Source of the DNA: LMUY01 sp964246185
GTDB lineage: Bacteria > Pseudomonadota > Alphaproteobacteria > Acetobacterales > Acetobacteraceae
Assembly: GCA_964246185.1 (NCBI GenBank)
Contig: CAXTPP010000071.1
Coordinates: 1-17,363 of the forward strand
Direction of reading: 5' to 3'
Length of the DNA: 17,363 nt
A model generated the notes under the pieces. That model had not been told where the DNA came from. It was given only the letters and a program-made list of their open reading frames with translations, and did no database searches. The stretch's first letter is position 1, and every line of letters begins with the position of its first letter. Positions 6,758-13,323 of the stretch are shown piece by piece. Position numbers and translations under genes: made by a program.

Positions 6758-7786
6758 ATGATGGGCTACAAGGTTGCAGTCGCCGGGGCCACCGGGGCGG
6801 TTGGGCGCGAAATCCTCAAGACGTTGGCCGAGCGGGACTTCCCGGTGTCGGACATCGCCGCCCTCGCCTCCGGCAAGTCGGTCGGCCAGGAGGTCTCGTT
6901 CGGGACCAAGCGCGTGCTCAAGGTCCAGGCGCTCGACCGGTTCGACTTCGCCGGCTGGGACATCGGCCTGTTCAGCCCGGGCGCGGCCGTCTCCGCCATC
7001 CACGCGCCGCGCGCCGCCGAAGCCGGGTGCATCGTGATCGACAACACCAGCCAGTTCCGCATGGAGCCGGACGTGCCGCTGGTGGTGCCGGAGGTGAACC
7101 CGGAGGCGCTGGGCCGCATCCGCCGCGGCATCATAGCCAACCCGAACTGCTCCACCATCCAGTTGGTCATGGCGCTGAAGCCGCTGCACGACAAGTTCCG
7201 CGTCCGCCGGGTGGTGGTGGCGACCTACCAGTCGGTGTCCGGCGCCGGCAAGAACGGCATGGACGAGCTGTGGACGCAGAGCCGCGGCACGTTCGTCAAC
7301 GATGCGCCGACCGCGCAGGAGTTCACCAAGCCGATCGCCTTCAACGTCATCCCCCACATCGACCGCTTCATGGACGACGGCTCGACCAAGGAGGAGTGGA
7401 AGATGATGGTCGAGACCCGCAAGATCCTCGACCCGGACATCAAGCTGCACGCCACCTGCGTGCGGGTGCCGGTGTTCGTCGGCCACTCGGAGGCGGTGAA
7501 CGTCGAGTTCGAGCTGCCGGTGACGCCGGCCGAGGCCCGCGCCGTGCTGCGCAACGCACCCGGCCTCATCGTGATGGACACCCGCGACGACGGCGGCTAC
7601 GCGACGCCGATCGACTGCGCCGGGGACGACGACGTGTACGTCAGCCGCATCCGGCGGGACCCGACGGTGCCGAACGGCCTGTCGTTCTGGTGCGTGTCGG
7701 ACAACTTGCGCAAGGGCGCGGCGCTGAACGCGGTGCAGATCGCCGAGACGCTGGTGGCGCGGGGGCTGCTCGCCAAGGCTGCCTGA
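6758..7786 (+). CDS. asd: Aspartate-semialdehyde dehydrogenase
   Basis: The enzyme reduces aspartyl-4-phosphate to aspartate semialdehyde with NADPH, the branch step to lysine/diaminopimelate, threonine and methionine. From ATG 6758 it has 342 residues, normal for the family. It opens with the nucleotide-binding motif GATGAVG at residues 10-16. The catalytic cysteine is C131 in NPNCST, and the active-site histidine is H243 in VFVGHSEAV; both are intact. ATG 6758 and 6761 are adjacent. AAAGG at 6747-6751 supports 6758, and an upstream in-frame TTG at 6704 would add 18 residues that do not fit the family. The gene is followed after three bases by the SMR gene and then sdhCDAB. Placement of asd beside sdh is common in this bacterial group. 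Confidence 0.95.
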   Translation: MMGYKVAVAGATGAVGREILKTLAERDFPVSDIAALASGKSVGQEVSFGTKRVLKVQALDRFDFAGWDIGLFSPGAAVSAIHAPRAAEAGCIVIDNTSQFRMEPDVPLVVPEVNPEALGRIRRGIIANPNCSTIQLVMALKPLHDKFRVRRVVVATYQSVSGAGKNGMDELWTQSRGTFVNDAPTAQEFTKPIAFNVIPHIDRFMDDGSTKEEWKMMVETRKILDPDIKLHATCVRVPVFVGHSEAVNVEFELPVTPAEARAVLRNAPGLIVMDTRDDGGYATPIDCAGDDDVYVSRIRRDPTVPNGLSFWCVSDNLRKGAALNAVQIAETLVARGLLAKAA

Positions 7787-7789
7787 GAA

Positions 7790-8104
7790 ATGGCTTGGCT
7801 GTGGCTCGCCGCGGCCGGGGCGTTCGAGGTGGCTTGGGTGGTGCTGCTCAAGCGGTCGGACGGGTTCACCCGGCTGGGTTGGAGCGCCGCCACCCTGGCC
7901 GCCATGGCGTGCAGCGTCGGCGCGATGTCCCAGGCCCTGCGCGTGCTGCCGATGGGCACGGTGTATGCCGTGTGGACCGGGATCGGCGCGGCTGGCGGGC
8001 TGGCTTGGGGCATCGCCATGGAAGGCGAGCCTGCCGGGGCGCTGCGGATCGCCTGCGCCGGGCTGATCCTGGCCGGCGTGGCGGGGCTGCGCCTCACCGG
8101 GTGA
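7790..8104 (+). CDS. sugE: SMR family transporter, Gdx/SugE type
   Basis: This 104-residue protein has four hydrophobic helices, the standard small multidrug resistance fold, and works as an antiparallel dimer in the inner membrane. The essential glutamate is E13 and is followed by W16, as in E. coli SugE. The segment GTVYAVWTGIGAAGG in helix 3 and LLKRSDGFTRL after helix 1 closely follow SugE/Gdx rather than the EmrE branch. Members of the Gdx branch export guanidinium in exchange for protons; that substrate is inferred here from sequence similarity. The ATG starts three bases after the asd stop, so it is probably co-transcribed with asd. No guanidine riboswitch-like structure was recognised upstream. 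Confidence 0.9.
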   Translation: MAWLWLAAAGAFEVAWVVLLKRSDGFTRLGWSAATLAAMACSVGAMSQALRVLPMGTVYAVWTGIGAAGGLAWGIAMEGEPAGALRIACAGLILAGVAGLRLTG

Positions 8105-8162
8105 CGCCGGAACTACGGCGCCGATCGCGGCCGAAGCTGACTGGTATCATATTGCGCTCGCG

Positions 8163-8189
8163 TTGACCCTCCCCACCTCCAGCTATAGG
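8163..8189 (+). promoter_or_regulatory. Candidate sigma-70-type promoter for sdhCDAB
   Basis: TTGACC (8163-8168) and TATAGG (8184-8189) are separated by 15 bases in the 132-base gap before sdhC. The spacer is slightly short, so this is tentative. It would place the transcription start about 40 bases before the sdhC start codon. Confidence 0.4.
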
Positions 8190-8236
8190 AATTGTGCATC
8201 GCCGCATGAAAACTGGGCCATGCTTCGGGGTGACGG

Positions 8237-8671
8237 ATGAACGACGCGCGTGACGCCTTGATGGTCGGCCACCGGACGGATGGCAGCACGGTCAGCCGCC
8301 CGATGTCTCCGCATTTGCAGGTGTACCGGCCCCAGCTCACCTCTGTGTTGTCCGCCCTGAATCGCATCACCGGCGTCGGAACTTCGATCGGCGTGCTGCT
8401 AATGGTGTGGTGGCTCGTGGCGTCCGCCGGGTCGCCCGGCGCCTACGGCACGATGCAGGCGGTGATGGGCTCCTGGATCGGGCTGTTCCTGCTGTTCTGC
8501 TGGACGGCTGCGCTGATGTACCATTTCTTTGCCGGCCTGCGTCACCTGGCATGGGACGCCGGCTACGGCTTCGACCTGCCGCAGGTCTACGCCAGCGGTT
8601 GGGCGACGGTGGCGGCGACGGGCCTCAGCACCGTGGCGATCTGGGTGGCCGTGCTCGTGGTGTGGCGCTGA
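8237..8671 (+). CDS. sdhC: Succinate dehydrogenase cytochrome b556 subunit
   Basis: SdhC is a 144-residue inner-membrane anchor of complex II. The N-terminus contains the family motif RPMSPHLQVYRP before helix 1, then SALNRITGVG. Three transmembrane helices follow, at about residues 49-64, 77-98 and 121-143. H96, in MYHFFAGLRHLAWD, is at the position of the heme b ligand, and H103 is the second conserved histidine. With SdhD it binds heme b and ubiquinone and passes electrons from SdhB. The start ATG 8237 has only a weak GGGGTG-like site upstream. The stop codon overlaps the first base of sdhD (TGATG at 8669-8673), indicating coupled translation. Confidence 0.95.
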   Translation: MNDARDALMVGHRTDGSTVSRPMSPHLQVYRPQLTSVLSALNRITGVGTSIGVLLMVWWLVASAGSPGAYGTMQAVMGSWIGLFLLFCWTAALMYHFFAGLRHLAWDAGYGFDLPQVYASGWATVAATGLSTVAIWVAVLVVWR

Positions 8672-9111
8672 TGCTGGATGCCAAGTCGTCCGGCGCGGCG
8701 CGCACCCAAGGTGTGGTTGGCCCCAAGGTCGAGGTGATGCGCTCCGAGCTGGGCCGCGCCCGCGGCATGGGCGCCGCTGGCGGATGGCTGCACCATTGGA
8801 AGGTGGAGCGGCTGACCGCCATCGCCCTCGTGCCGCTGACGCTTTGGTTCATCTACGCGGTGCTGCACCTGCTGGGCGCTCCGCAGCAAACGGTCCACCG
8901 TTTCGCAGCGAACCCGGTCAATACTGTTTTGCTGCTCGCGATGGTGGCGATGACGTTCCATCATACCCAACTAGGGCTGCAGGTCGTGATGGAAGACTAC
9001 ATCCACGACCCGAAGACCAAGCGGGTTTCCCTGCTCCTGAACCAGGGCGCTGCCTTGTTCCTGGGCCTGCTCTGCGCGGTTTCCATTCTCCGCATGGCCT
9101 TCACGGCCTGA
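8671..9111 (+). CDS. sdhD: Succinate dehydrogenase hydrophobic membrane anchor subunit
   Basis: SdhD has 146 residues from ATG 8671; a longer upstream frame overlapping sdhC is a shadow. After a soluble N-terminal segment, the motif GGWLHHWKVERLTAIAL leads into three hydrophobic helices. H98, in TFHHTQLG, lies 11 residues before the D109-Y110 pair. This matches the spacing of the conserved heme- and quinone-site residues in E. coli SdhD. With SdhC it forms the membrane anchor of complex II, holding heme b and the ubiquinone site. It is the second gene of the sdhCDAB operon, with sdhA starting 25 bases after its stop. Confidence 0.95.
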   Translation: MLDAKSSGAARTQGVVGPKVEVMRSELGRARGMGAAGGWLHHWKVERLTAIALVPLTLWFIYAVLHLLGAPQQTVHRFAANPVNTVLLLAMVAMTFHHTQLGLQVVMEDYIHDPKTKRVSLLLNQGAALFLGLLCAVSILRMAFTA

Positions 9112-9136
9112 CCTCTCACCCGGACGTGTCACGAAC

Positions 9137-10948
9137 ATGAACGCGATCTCCAAGCCTTCCAACGGCGCCTACCAGGTCGTGGACCACACCTATGACGTGG
9201 TGGTGGTCGGCGCGGGCGGCGCCGGGCTGCGTGCCACCCTCGGCATGGGCGCGGCCGGGCTCAAGACCGCGTGCATCAGCAAGGTGTTCCCGACCCGCTC
9301 GCACACGGTGGCCGCCCAGGGCGGCATCGGCGCGGCGCTCGGCAACATGGGCGAGGACGACTGGCGCTGGCACATGTACGACACCGTGAAGGGGTCGGAC
9401 TGGCTCGGCGACCAGGACAGCATCGAGTACATGTGCCGCGAGGCGGTGCCGGCCATCTATGAGCTGGAGCATTTCGGCGTGCCGTTCTCCCGCACCGAGG
9501 ACGGCCGCATCTACCAGCGCCCGTTCGGCGGCCACATGCAGGAATACGGCAAGACCCCGGCCAACCGCGCCTGCGCCGCCGCCGACCGGACCGGCCACGC
9601 CATCCTGCACACGCTGTACCAGCAGTCGCTGAAGCACGAGGTCGAGTTCTTCGTCGAGTATTTCGCGCTGGACCTCATCATGGACGAGGAAGGCGCCTGC
9701 CGCGGCGTCACCGCCTGGTGCCTGGAGGATGGCAGCATCCACCGTTTCCGCGCCCAGACCACCGTGCTCGCCACGGGGGGCTACGGCCGCGCCTACCTGT
9801 CCTGCACCTCGGCGCACACCTGCACGGGCGACGGCGGCGGCATGGTGATCCGCGCCGGGCTGCCGGTGCAGGACATGGAGTTCGTGCAGTTCCACCCGAC
9901 CGGTATCTTCCCCGCCGGCTGCCTGATCACCGAGGGCGTGCGCGGCGAGGGCGGCTACCTCACCAACGGCAACGGCGAGCGCTTCATGGAGCGCTACGCC
10001 CCCACCGCCAAGGACCTGGCCAGCCGCGACGTGGTGAGCCGCTCCATGACCATCGAGATCAACGAGGGCCGCGGCGTGGGGCCGAACAAGGACCACATCA
10101 ACCTGCACATCGAGCACCTGGGCGCCGAGTTGCTGAACGAGCGGCTGCCGGGCATCTCCGAGACGGCCAAGGTGTTCGCCGGCGTGGACGTGACCAAGGA
10201 CCCGATCCCGGTGCTGCCGACCGTGCATTACAACATGGGCGGCATCCCCACGAACTATCGCACCGAAGTGCTGCGCCCGACCGCCTCCGATCCGGACGCC
10301 GTGGTGCCCGGCCTGATGGCGGTCGGCGAGGCGGCTTGCGTGTCGGTGCACGGCGCGAACCGCCTGGGCACCAACTCGCTGCTCGACCTGGTGGTGTTCG
10401 GCCGCGCCGCCGCGCACCGTGCCGCGGAGATCCTCAAGCCCGGCGGCTCGCAGGCGCCGTTGCCGGCCCGTGCCGGCGAGGCTGGCCTGGACCGCCTCGA
10501 CCGCAAGCGCCACAGCCGCGGCGACGCCCGGGTCGGCCAACTGCGCGAGCAGATGCAGCGCGCCATGCAGGCCCATGCCGCCGTGTTCCGCACGGACGAG
10601 AGCCTGAAGCAGGGCGTGTCCAAGATGAAGGCGATCTGGGACGGCCAGGAGCATGTCGGCGTGACGGACCGCTCCATGATCTGGAACAGCGAACTGGCCG
10701 AGGCGCTGGAGATGGACAACCTGGTCGCCAACGCGATGACCACGATGGTCAGCGCCGAGGCCCGGCACGAAAGCCGCGGCGCGCACGCGCACGACGACTT
10801 CCCCGACCGCGACGACGGCGAGTGGATGAAGCACACGGTGGCGCACATGGCCGAGAGCGGCGACGTGGCGCTGTCCTACCGCCCGGTCCGGATGCAGACG
10901 CTGACCAACGAGGTGAGCGTGTTCCCGCCGAAGAAGCGCGTTTACTAG
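9137..10948 (+). CDS. sdhA: Succinate dehydrogenase flavoprotein subunit
   Basis: SdhA oxidises succinate to fumarate on the cytoplasmic face of the membrane, linking the TCA cycle to ubiquinone. It has 603 residues, close to the usual length. The FAD-binding Rossmann motif is VVVVGAGGAGL near residue 21. H56, in SHTVAAQGGI, is the residue that carries covalently bound FAD. The capping-domain and catalytic segments are intact: FHPTGIFPAGCLITEG, SRDVVSRSM, HYNMGGIPTNY, GANRLGTNSL and ESRGAHAHDDFP. The protein ends in the typical FPPKKRVY. It lies between sdhD and sdhB. No truncation or unusual residue was noticed. Confidence 0.97.
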   Translation: MNAISKPSNGAYQVVDHTYDVVVVGAGGAGLRATLGMGAAGLKTACISKVFPTRSHTVAAQGGIGAALGNMGEDDWRWHMYDTVKGSDWLGDQDSIEYMCREAVPAIYELEHFGVPFSRTEDGRIYQRPFGGHMQEYGKTPANRACAAADRTGHAILHTLYQQSLKHEVEFFVEYFALDLIMDEEGACRGVTAWCLEDGSIHRFRAQTTVLATGGYGRAYLSCTSAHTCTGDGGGMVIRAGLPVQDMEFVQFHPTGIFPAGCLITEGVRGEGGYLTNGNGERFMERYAPTAKDLASRDVVSRSMTIEINEGRGVGPNKDHINLHIEHLGAELLNERLPGISETAKVFAGVDVTKDPIPVLPTVHYNMGGIPTNYRTEVLRPTASDPDAVVPGLMAVGEAACVSVHGANRLGTNSLLDLVVFGRAAAHRAAEILKPGGSQAPLPARAGEAGLDRLDRKRHSRGDARVGQLREQMQRAMQAHAAVFRTDESLKQGVSKMKAIWDGQEHVGVTDRSMIWNSELAEALEMDNLVANAMTTMVSAEARHESRGAHAHDDFPDRDDGEWMKHTVAHMAESGDVALSYRPVRMQTLTNEVSVFPPKKRVY

Positions 10949-10954
10949 GCATAT

Positions 10955-10968
10955 CCCGCCATGGCGGG
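10955..10968. repeat. Perfect palindrome in the sdhA-sdhB gap
   Basis: CCCGCCATGGCGGG is its own reverse complement. It lies just after the sdhA stop in an 83-base gap, which is large for this operon. It could form an mRNA hairpin that tunes the sdhA/sdhB ratio or protects the upstream message; there is no direct evidence for either. Confidence 0.45.
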
Positions 10969-11031
10969 GTTCGATGGCCGCAACGGTCTCGCACCGGCCC
11001 TCAAGGGGTTGGGTGGAGACAGAGGTTAGAC

Positions 11032-11814
11032 ATGGTTGAGTTCGCCCTTCCCAAGAACAGCAAGATCACCCCCGGCCGAACCTGGGCCGCTGCACCCGGC
11101 GCCAAGCGGGTGCGCGAGTTCAAGGTCTACCGCTGGAACCCCGACGACGGCGAGAACCCGCGGCTGGACACCTATCAGGTCGATCTGGACCGCATCGGCC
11201 CGATGGTGCTGGACGCGCTGATCCACATCAAGAACGATATCGACCCCACCCTCACCTTCCGCCGTTCCTGCCGCGAGGGCATCTGCGGCTCCTGCTCGAT
11301 GAACATCGACGGCAGCAACACCCTGGCCTGCCTCAAGCCGGTCGAGGACGTGCGCGGCGCGGTGAAGATCTACCCCCTGCCGCACATGGCCGTCGTGAAG
11401 GACCTGGTACCGGACCTGACCATGGCCTACGCCCAGCTGCGCTCCGTGGAGCCGTGGCTGAAGTCCGACACCCCGCCGCCGCCGGACGGCGAGCGCCGCC
11501 AGAGCGTGCAGGAGCGCCACAAGCTGGACGGCATGTGGGAGTGCATCCTATGCTTCTGCTGCACCACCTCCTGCCCGTCCTACTGGTGGAACGGCGACCG
11601 CTATCTTGGCCCGGCGACGCTGCTGGCCGCCTATCGCTGGATCGCCGACAGCCGGGACGAGTACACCGGGCAGCGGCTGGACGCGTTGCAGGACCCGTTC
11701 AAGCTGTATGCCTGCCGCACGATCATGAACTGCACCAAGTCGTGCCCCAAGGGCCTGAACCCGGCCAAGGCGATCGGCGAGATCAAGCAACTGCTGCTGG
11801 AGCGCGCCGGCTAA
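11032..11814 (+). CDS. sdhB: Succinate dehydrogenase iron-sulfur subunit
   Basis: SdhB carries three iron-sulfur clusters that pass electrons from the SdhA flavin to the quinone site. It has 260 residues from ATG 11032, with AGAGG six bases upstream. The N-terminal ferredoxin domain has the [2Fe-2S] ligands in SCREGICGSCSMN and a later LAC cysteine. The C-terminal domain has CILCFCCTTSCP and the second group CRTIMNCTKSCPKG for the [4Fe-4S] and [3Fe-4S] clusters. All ligand cysteines appear present. The family often has Ala where this protein has Phe in CILCFCC; this is a conservative position, not a ligand. It is the last gene of the operon, and a hairpin overlaps its stop codon. Confidence 0.96.
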   Translation: MVEFALPKNSKITPGRTWAAAPGAKRVREFKVYRWNPDDGENPRLDTYQVDLDRIGPMVLDALIHIKNDIDPTLTFRRSCREGICGSCSMNIDGSNTLACLKPVEDVRGAVKIYPLPHMAVVKDLVPDLTMAYAQLRSVEPWLKSDTPPPPDGERRQSVQERHKLDGMWECILCFCCTTSCPSYWWNGDRYLGPATLLAAYRWIADSRDEYTGQRLDALQDPFKLYACRTIMNCTKSCPKGLNPAKAIGEIKQLLLERAG

Positions 11815-11829
11815 ACACCGGCGGCGTTT
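11805..11829 (+). terminator. Candidate terminator of the sdh operon
   Basis: CGCCGG-CTAAACA-CCGGCG is a perfect 6-base GC stem with a 7-base loop containing the sdhB stop codon, followed by a short GCGTTTC. The T-run is only three bases, so termination would be weak. Confidence 0.4.
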
Positions 11830-11847
11830 CCTGCTAGCCTGGCCGTC

Positions 11848-12513
11848 ATGGCATTCTCCGGAGACATGACGGCCGGCCGGCAACGGGCTGCCGCCTGGCG
11901 CGATTCGCTGCTGACCGACCACGCCGTATTCCGCATGGTCTGGGACAACCTGGCCGAGGTGGTGCCGGGCAAGCTGTATCGCTCCAACCATCCCACTCCC
12001 GCCCGCTTGGCAACCGCCCGGCGGCGCTACGGCCTGCGAACCCTGATCAACCTGCGCGGCCATCGTCAGTGCGGCTCGGACGCCCTCTCCCGCCAAGCTG
12101 CCGCCAATCTCGGCCTCCATCATGTTGACATGGCATTTGAGAGCCGCGGCGCGCCGCACCGTGACCGCATTCTTCGCTTTGCCGCCCTTTACCGCACCCT
12201 GGACGCCCCGGCGTTGATGCACTGCAAGTCCGGCGCAGACCGTGCCGGGCTGGCCTCCGGGCTGGCGCTGCTGCTGGAAGGCGGCAGCAGCCAGGACGCG
12301 CTGGCCCAGTTGTCCTGGCGCTTCGGCCATTGGAGCCGTTCCCGCACCGGCATCCTGGACGCGTTCTTCGTCCGTTACGCTGCCGAGGCAGAAGGCCGGG
12401 TGCCCTTCCTGCACTGGGTCGAGCACGAATACGACGAGGCGGCGCTGCGGCGGGACTTCGTGGCCGGCGGGCTGGCCTCCTTCCTGGTGGACCGCGTGCT
12501 CGTCCGCGAGTGA
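11848..12513 (+). CDS. Tyrosine-phosphatase-like protein (CX5R active site)
   Basis: This 221-residue, probably cytoplasmic protein has the phosphatase signature HCKSGADRAG. C126 is the nucleophile and R132 the phosphate-binding arginine of the CX5R loop. The upstream stretch VPGKLYRSNHPTPARL followed by LRTLINLRG is typical of the compact dual-specificity-like bacterial phosphatase fold. D94 (HHVDMAF) is a possible general acid, less certain. The substrate is unknown; it could be a protein tyrosine or a small phosphorylated molecule. The gene stands alone 33 bases after sdhB. No Shine-Dalgarno is visible, but a TAGCCT hexamer (11835-11840) lies seven bases before the ATG, which would suit leaderless transcription. 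An in-frame ATG at 11866 is an alternative start. Confidence 0.82.
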   Translation: MAFSGDMTAGRQRAAAWRDSLLTDHAVFRMVWDNLAEVVPGKLYRSNHPTPARLATARRRYGLRTLINLRGHRQCGSDALSRQAAANLGLHHVDMAFESRGAPHRDRILRFAALYRTLDAPALMHCKSGADRAGLASGLALLLEGGSSQDALAQLSWRFGHWSRSRTGILDAFFVRYAAEAEGRVPFLHWVEHEYDEAALRRDFVAGGLASFLVDRVLVRE

Positions 12514-12574
12514 TCGCGCTCACAAGTCCGGGTGCGAACTGGAACTGCGCGGAACAGGCTGCCAAACTGGCGGC

Positions 12575-13213
12575 ATGAGCCCGAGCAAAGCCTCCGCGGA
12601 CACCACGGCCGCGGACAGCTTCAACCAGGTCGGCACGATCCGGATCGTGCTGCTGGACACCGACCCGCCGATCTGGCGCGAAGTGGAGGCGCCGACTTCC
12701 ATCACGCTCAAGGTGCTGCACGACATCGTGCAGATCACCATGGGCTGGCTCGACAAGCATCTGTGGGAGTTCACCATCGGCGAGCAGAGATACGGGCTGC
12801 CGATGGACGAGAACTGGGGCGCGGCGCCGCGCCCGGAGGCCATCAAGGTCCGCCTGCGCGACGTGCTGAAGCCGCGCAAGACCACGATCGACTACATGTA
12901 CGATTTCGGCGACAGCTGGGAGCACCGGCTCACCATCACCAAAATCCGCCCCGGCCAACCTGGCGTCTCCTATCCCCACTATGTCGGCGGCGAATGGGGC
13001 TGCCCGCCCGAGGATTGCGGCGGCATCCCAGGCTACTATGACATGCTCGACGCCCTGGCCGACCCCGGGCGTCCGGACCACGCCGAAATTGCCGAATACC
13101 TGGAGGACTGGAACCCCAAGGAGATCGACGAACTCCCGCTCAGGATTGCCCTCGGCCGCATTGCCAACCGGCGCAATGCCGCCCGCATCAGGATTGCCAA
13201 GAAGCAGGCCTGA
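12575..13213 (+). CDS. pRiA4b ORF-3 family protein
   Basis: The protein has 212 residues. After a polar N-terminus it shows the family pattern: a strand-rich region with IRIVLLDTDPPIWREVEAP, then LKVLHDIVQITMGW with HLWEFTIG, then MYDFGDSWEH around Y109, and a VGGEWGCPPEDCGGIPGYY segment followed by an acidic helix. This is the plasmid pRiA4b ORF-3-like / IS1096 passenger (TnpR-like) family. Its function is unknown, and it occurs both on mobile elements and as a solo chromosomal gene. No transposase is seen next to it. The C-terminal Arg/Lys-rich end repeats RIA (LRIALGRIAN...RIRIAKK). The DNA coding for this end contains a dyad that may serve the downstream sigma-54 promoter. The start at ATG 12575 has no good ribosome site. 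Confidence 0.85.
   Translation: MSPSKASADTTAADSFNQVGTIRIVLLDTDPPIWREVEAPTSITLKVLHDIVQITMGWLDKHLWEFTIGEQRYGLPMDENWGAAPRPEAIKVRLRDVLKPRKTTIDYMYDFGDSWEHRLTITKIRPGQPGVSYPHYVGGEWGCPPEDCGGIPGYYDMLDALADPGRPDHAEIAEYLEDWNPKEIDELPLRIALGRIANRRNAARIRIAKKQA
13154..13183. promoter_or_regulatory. Candidate enhancer (activator) site upstream of the cyn promoter
   Basis: GCATTGC (13158-13164) and GCAATGC (13173-13179) are perfect inverted arms with an 8-base spacer. The symmetry extends outward by GGC/GCC after one mismatch. The centre is about 117 bases before the predicted cyn transcription start, the usual distance for activators of sigma-54 promoters. It lies inside the end of the upstream gene and does not match the NtrC consensus well. 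Confidence 0.4.
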
Positions 13214-13258
13214 TGAGAGCTGGCCTGGCCGGCTGCACGAACCCAGGGTCCAGCTTAT

Positions 13259-13275
13259 TTGGCACGGGCCTTGCT
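13259..13275 (+). promoter_or_regulatory. Sigma-54 promoter of the cyanate operon
   Basis: TTGGCACGGGCCTTGCT matches the consensus YTGGCACG-N4-TTGCW at every defined position. The invariant GG (13261-13262) and GC (13273-13274) are ten bases apart. Transcription is predicted to start near 13286, 38 bases before the GTG start of the binding protein. It implies RpoN-dependent expression driven by an enhancer-binding protein, probably nitrogen-responsive. Confidence 0.85.
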
Positions 13276-13312
13276 CAGTCCGCTCCGTTCCTTGCCGCGC
13301 AAACGATTTCCC

Positions 13313-13316
13313 GGAG
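13313..13316 (+). promoter_or_regulatory. Ribosome binding site that sets the cynA start
   Basis: GGAG lies seven bases before GTG 13324. Together with the sigma-54 promoter it excludes the in-frame ATG at 13213, which would lie upstream of the transcript. Confidence 0.65.
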
Positions 13317-13323
13317 TTCCCTC

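Noticed and set aside
9116..10846. 576-codon minus-strand frame opposite sdhA
   Set aside because: Antisense shadow of a conserved enzyme gene, with no coherent domain.
11548..12426. 292-codon minus-strand frame across the end of sdhB and the phosphatase gene
   Set aside because: It overlaps two well-supported genes and shows no family signature.
13228..13246. Possible NtrC site TGCACG...GGGTCCA just upstream of the sigma-54 promoter
   Set aside because: The half-sites are spaced 7 bases, not 5, and are imperfect; it is also too close to the promoter for a usual enhancer.
13213..13323. ATG 13213 as start of the binding protein
   Set aside because: It lies upstream of the sigma-54 promoter's predicted transcript start; GTG 13324 has the ribosome site.
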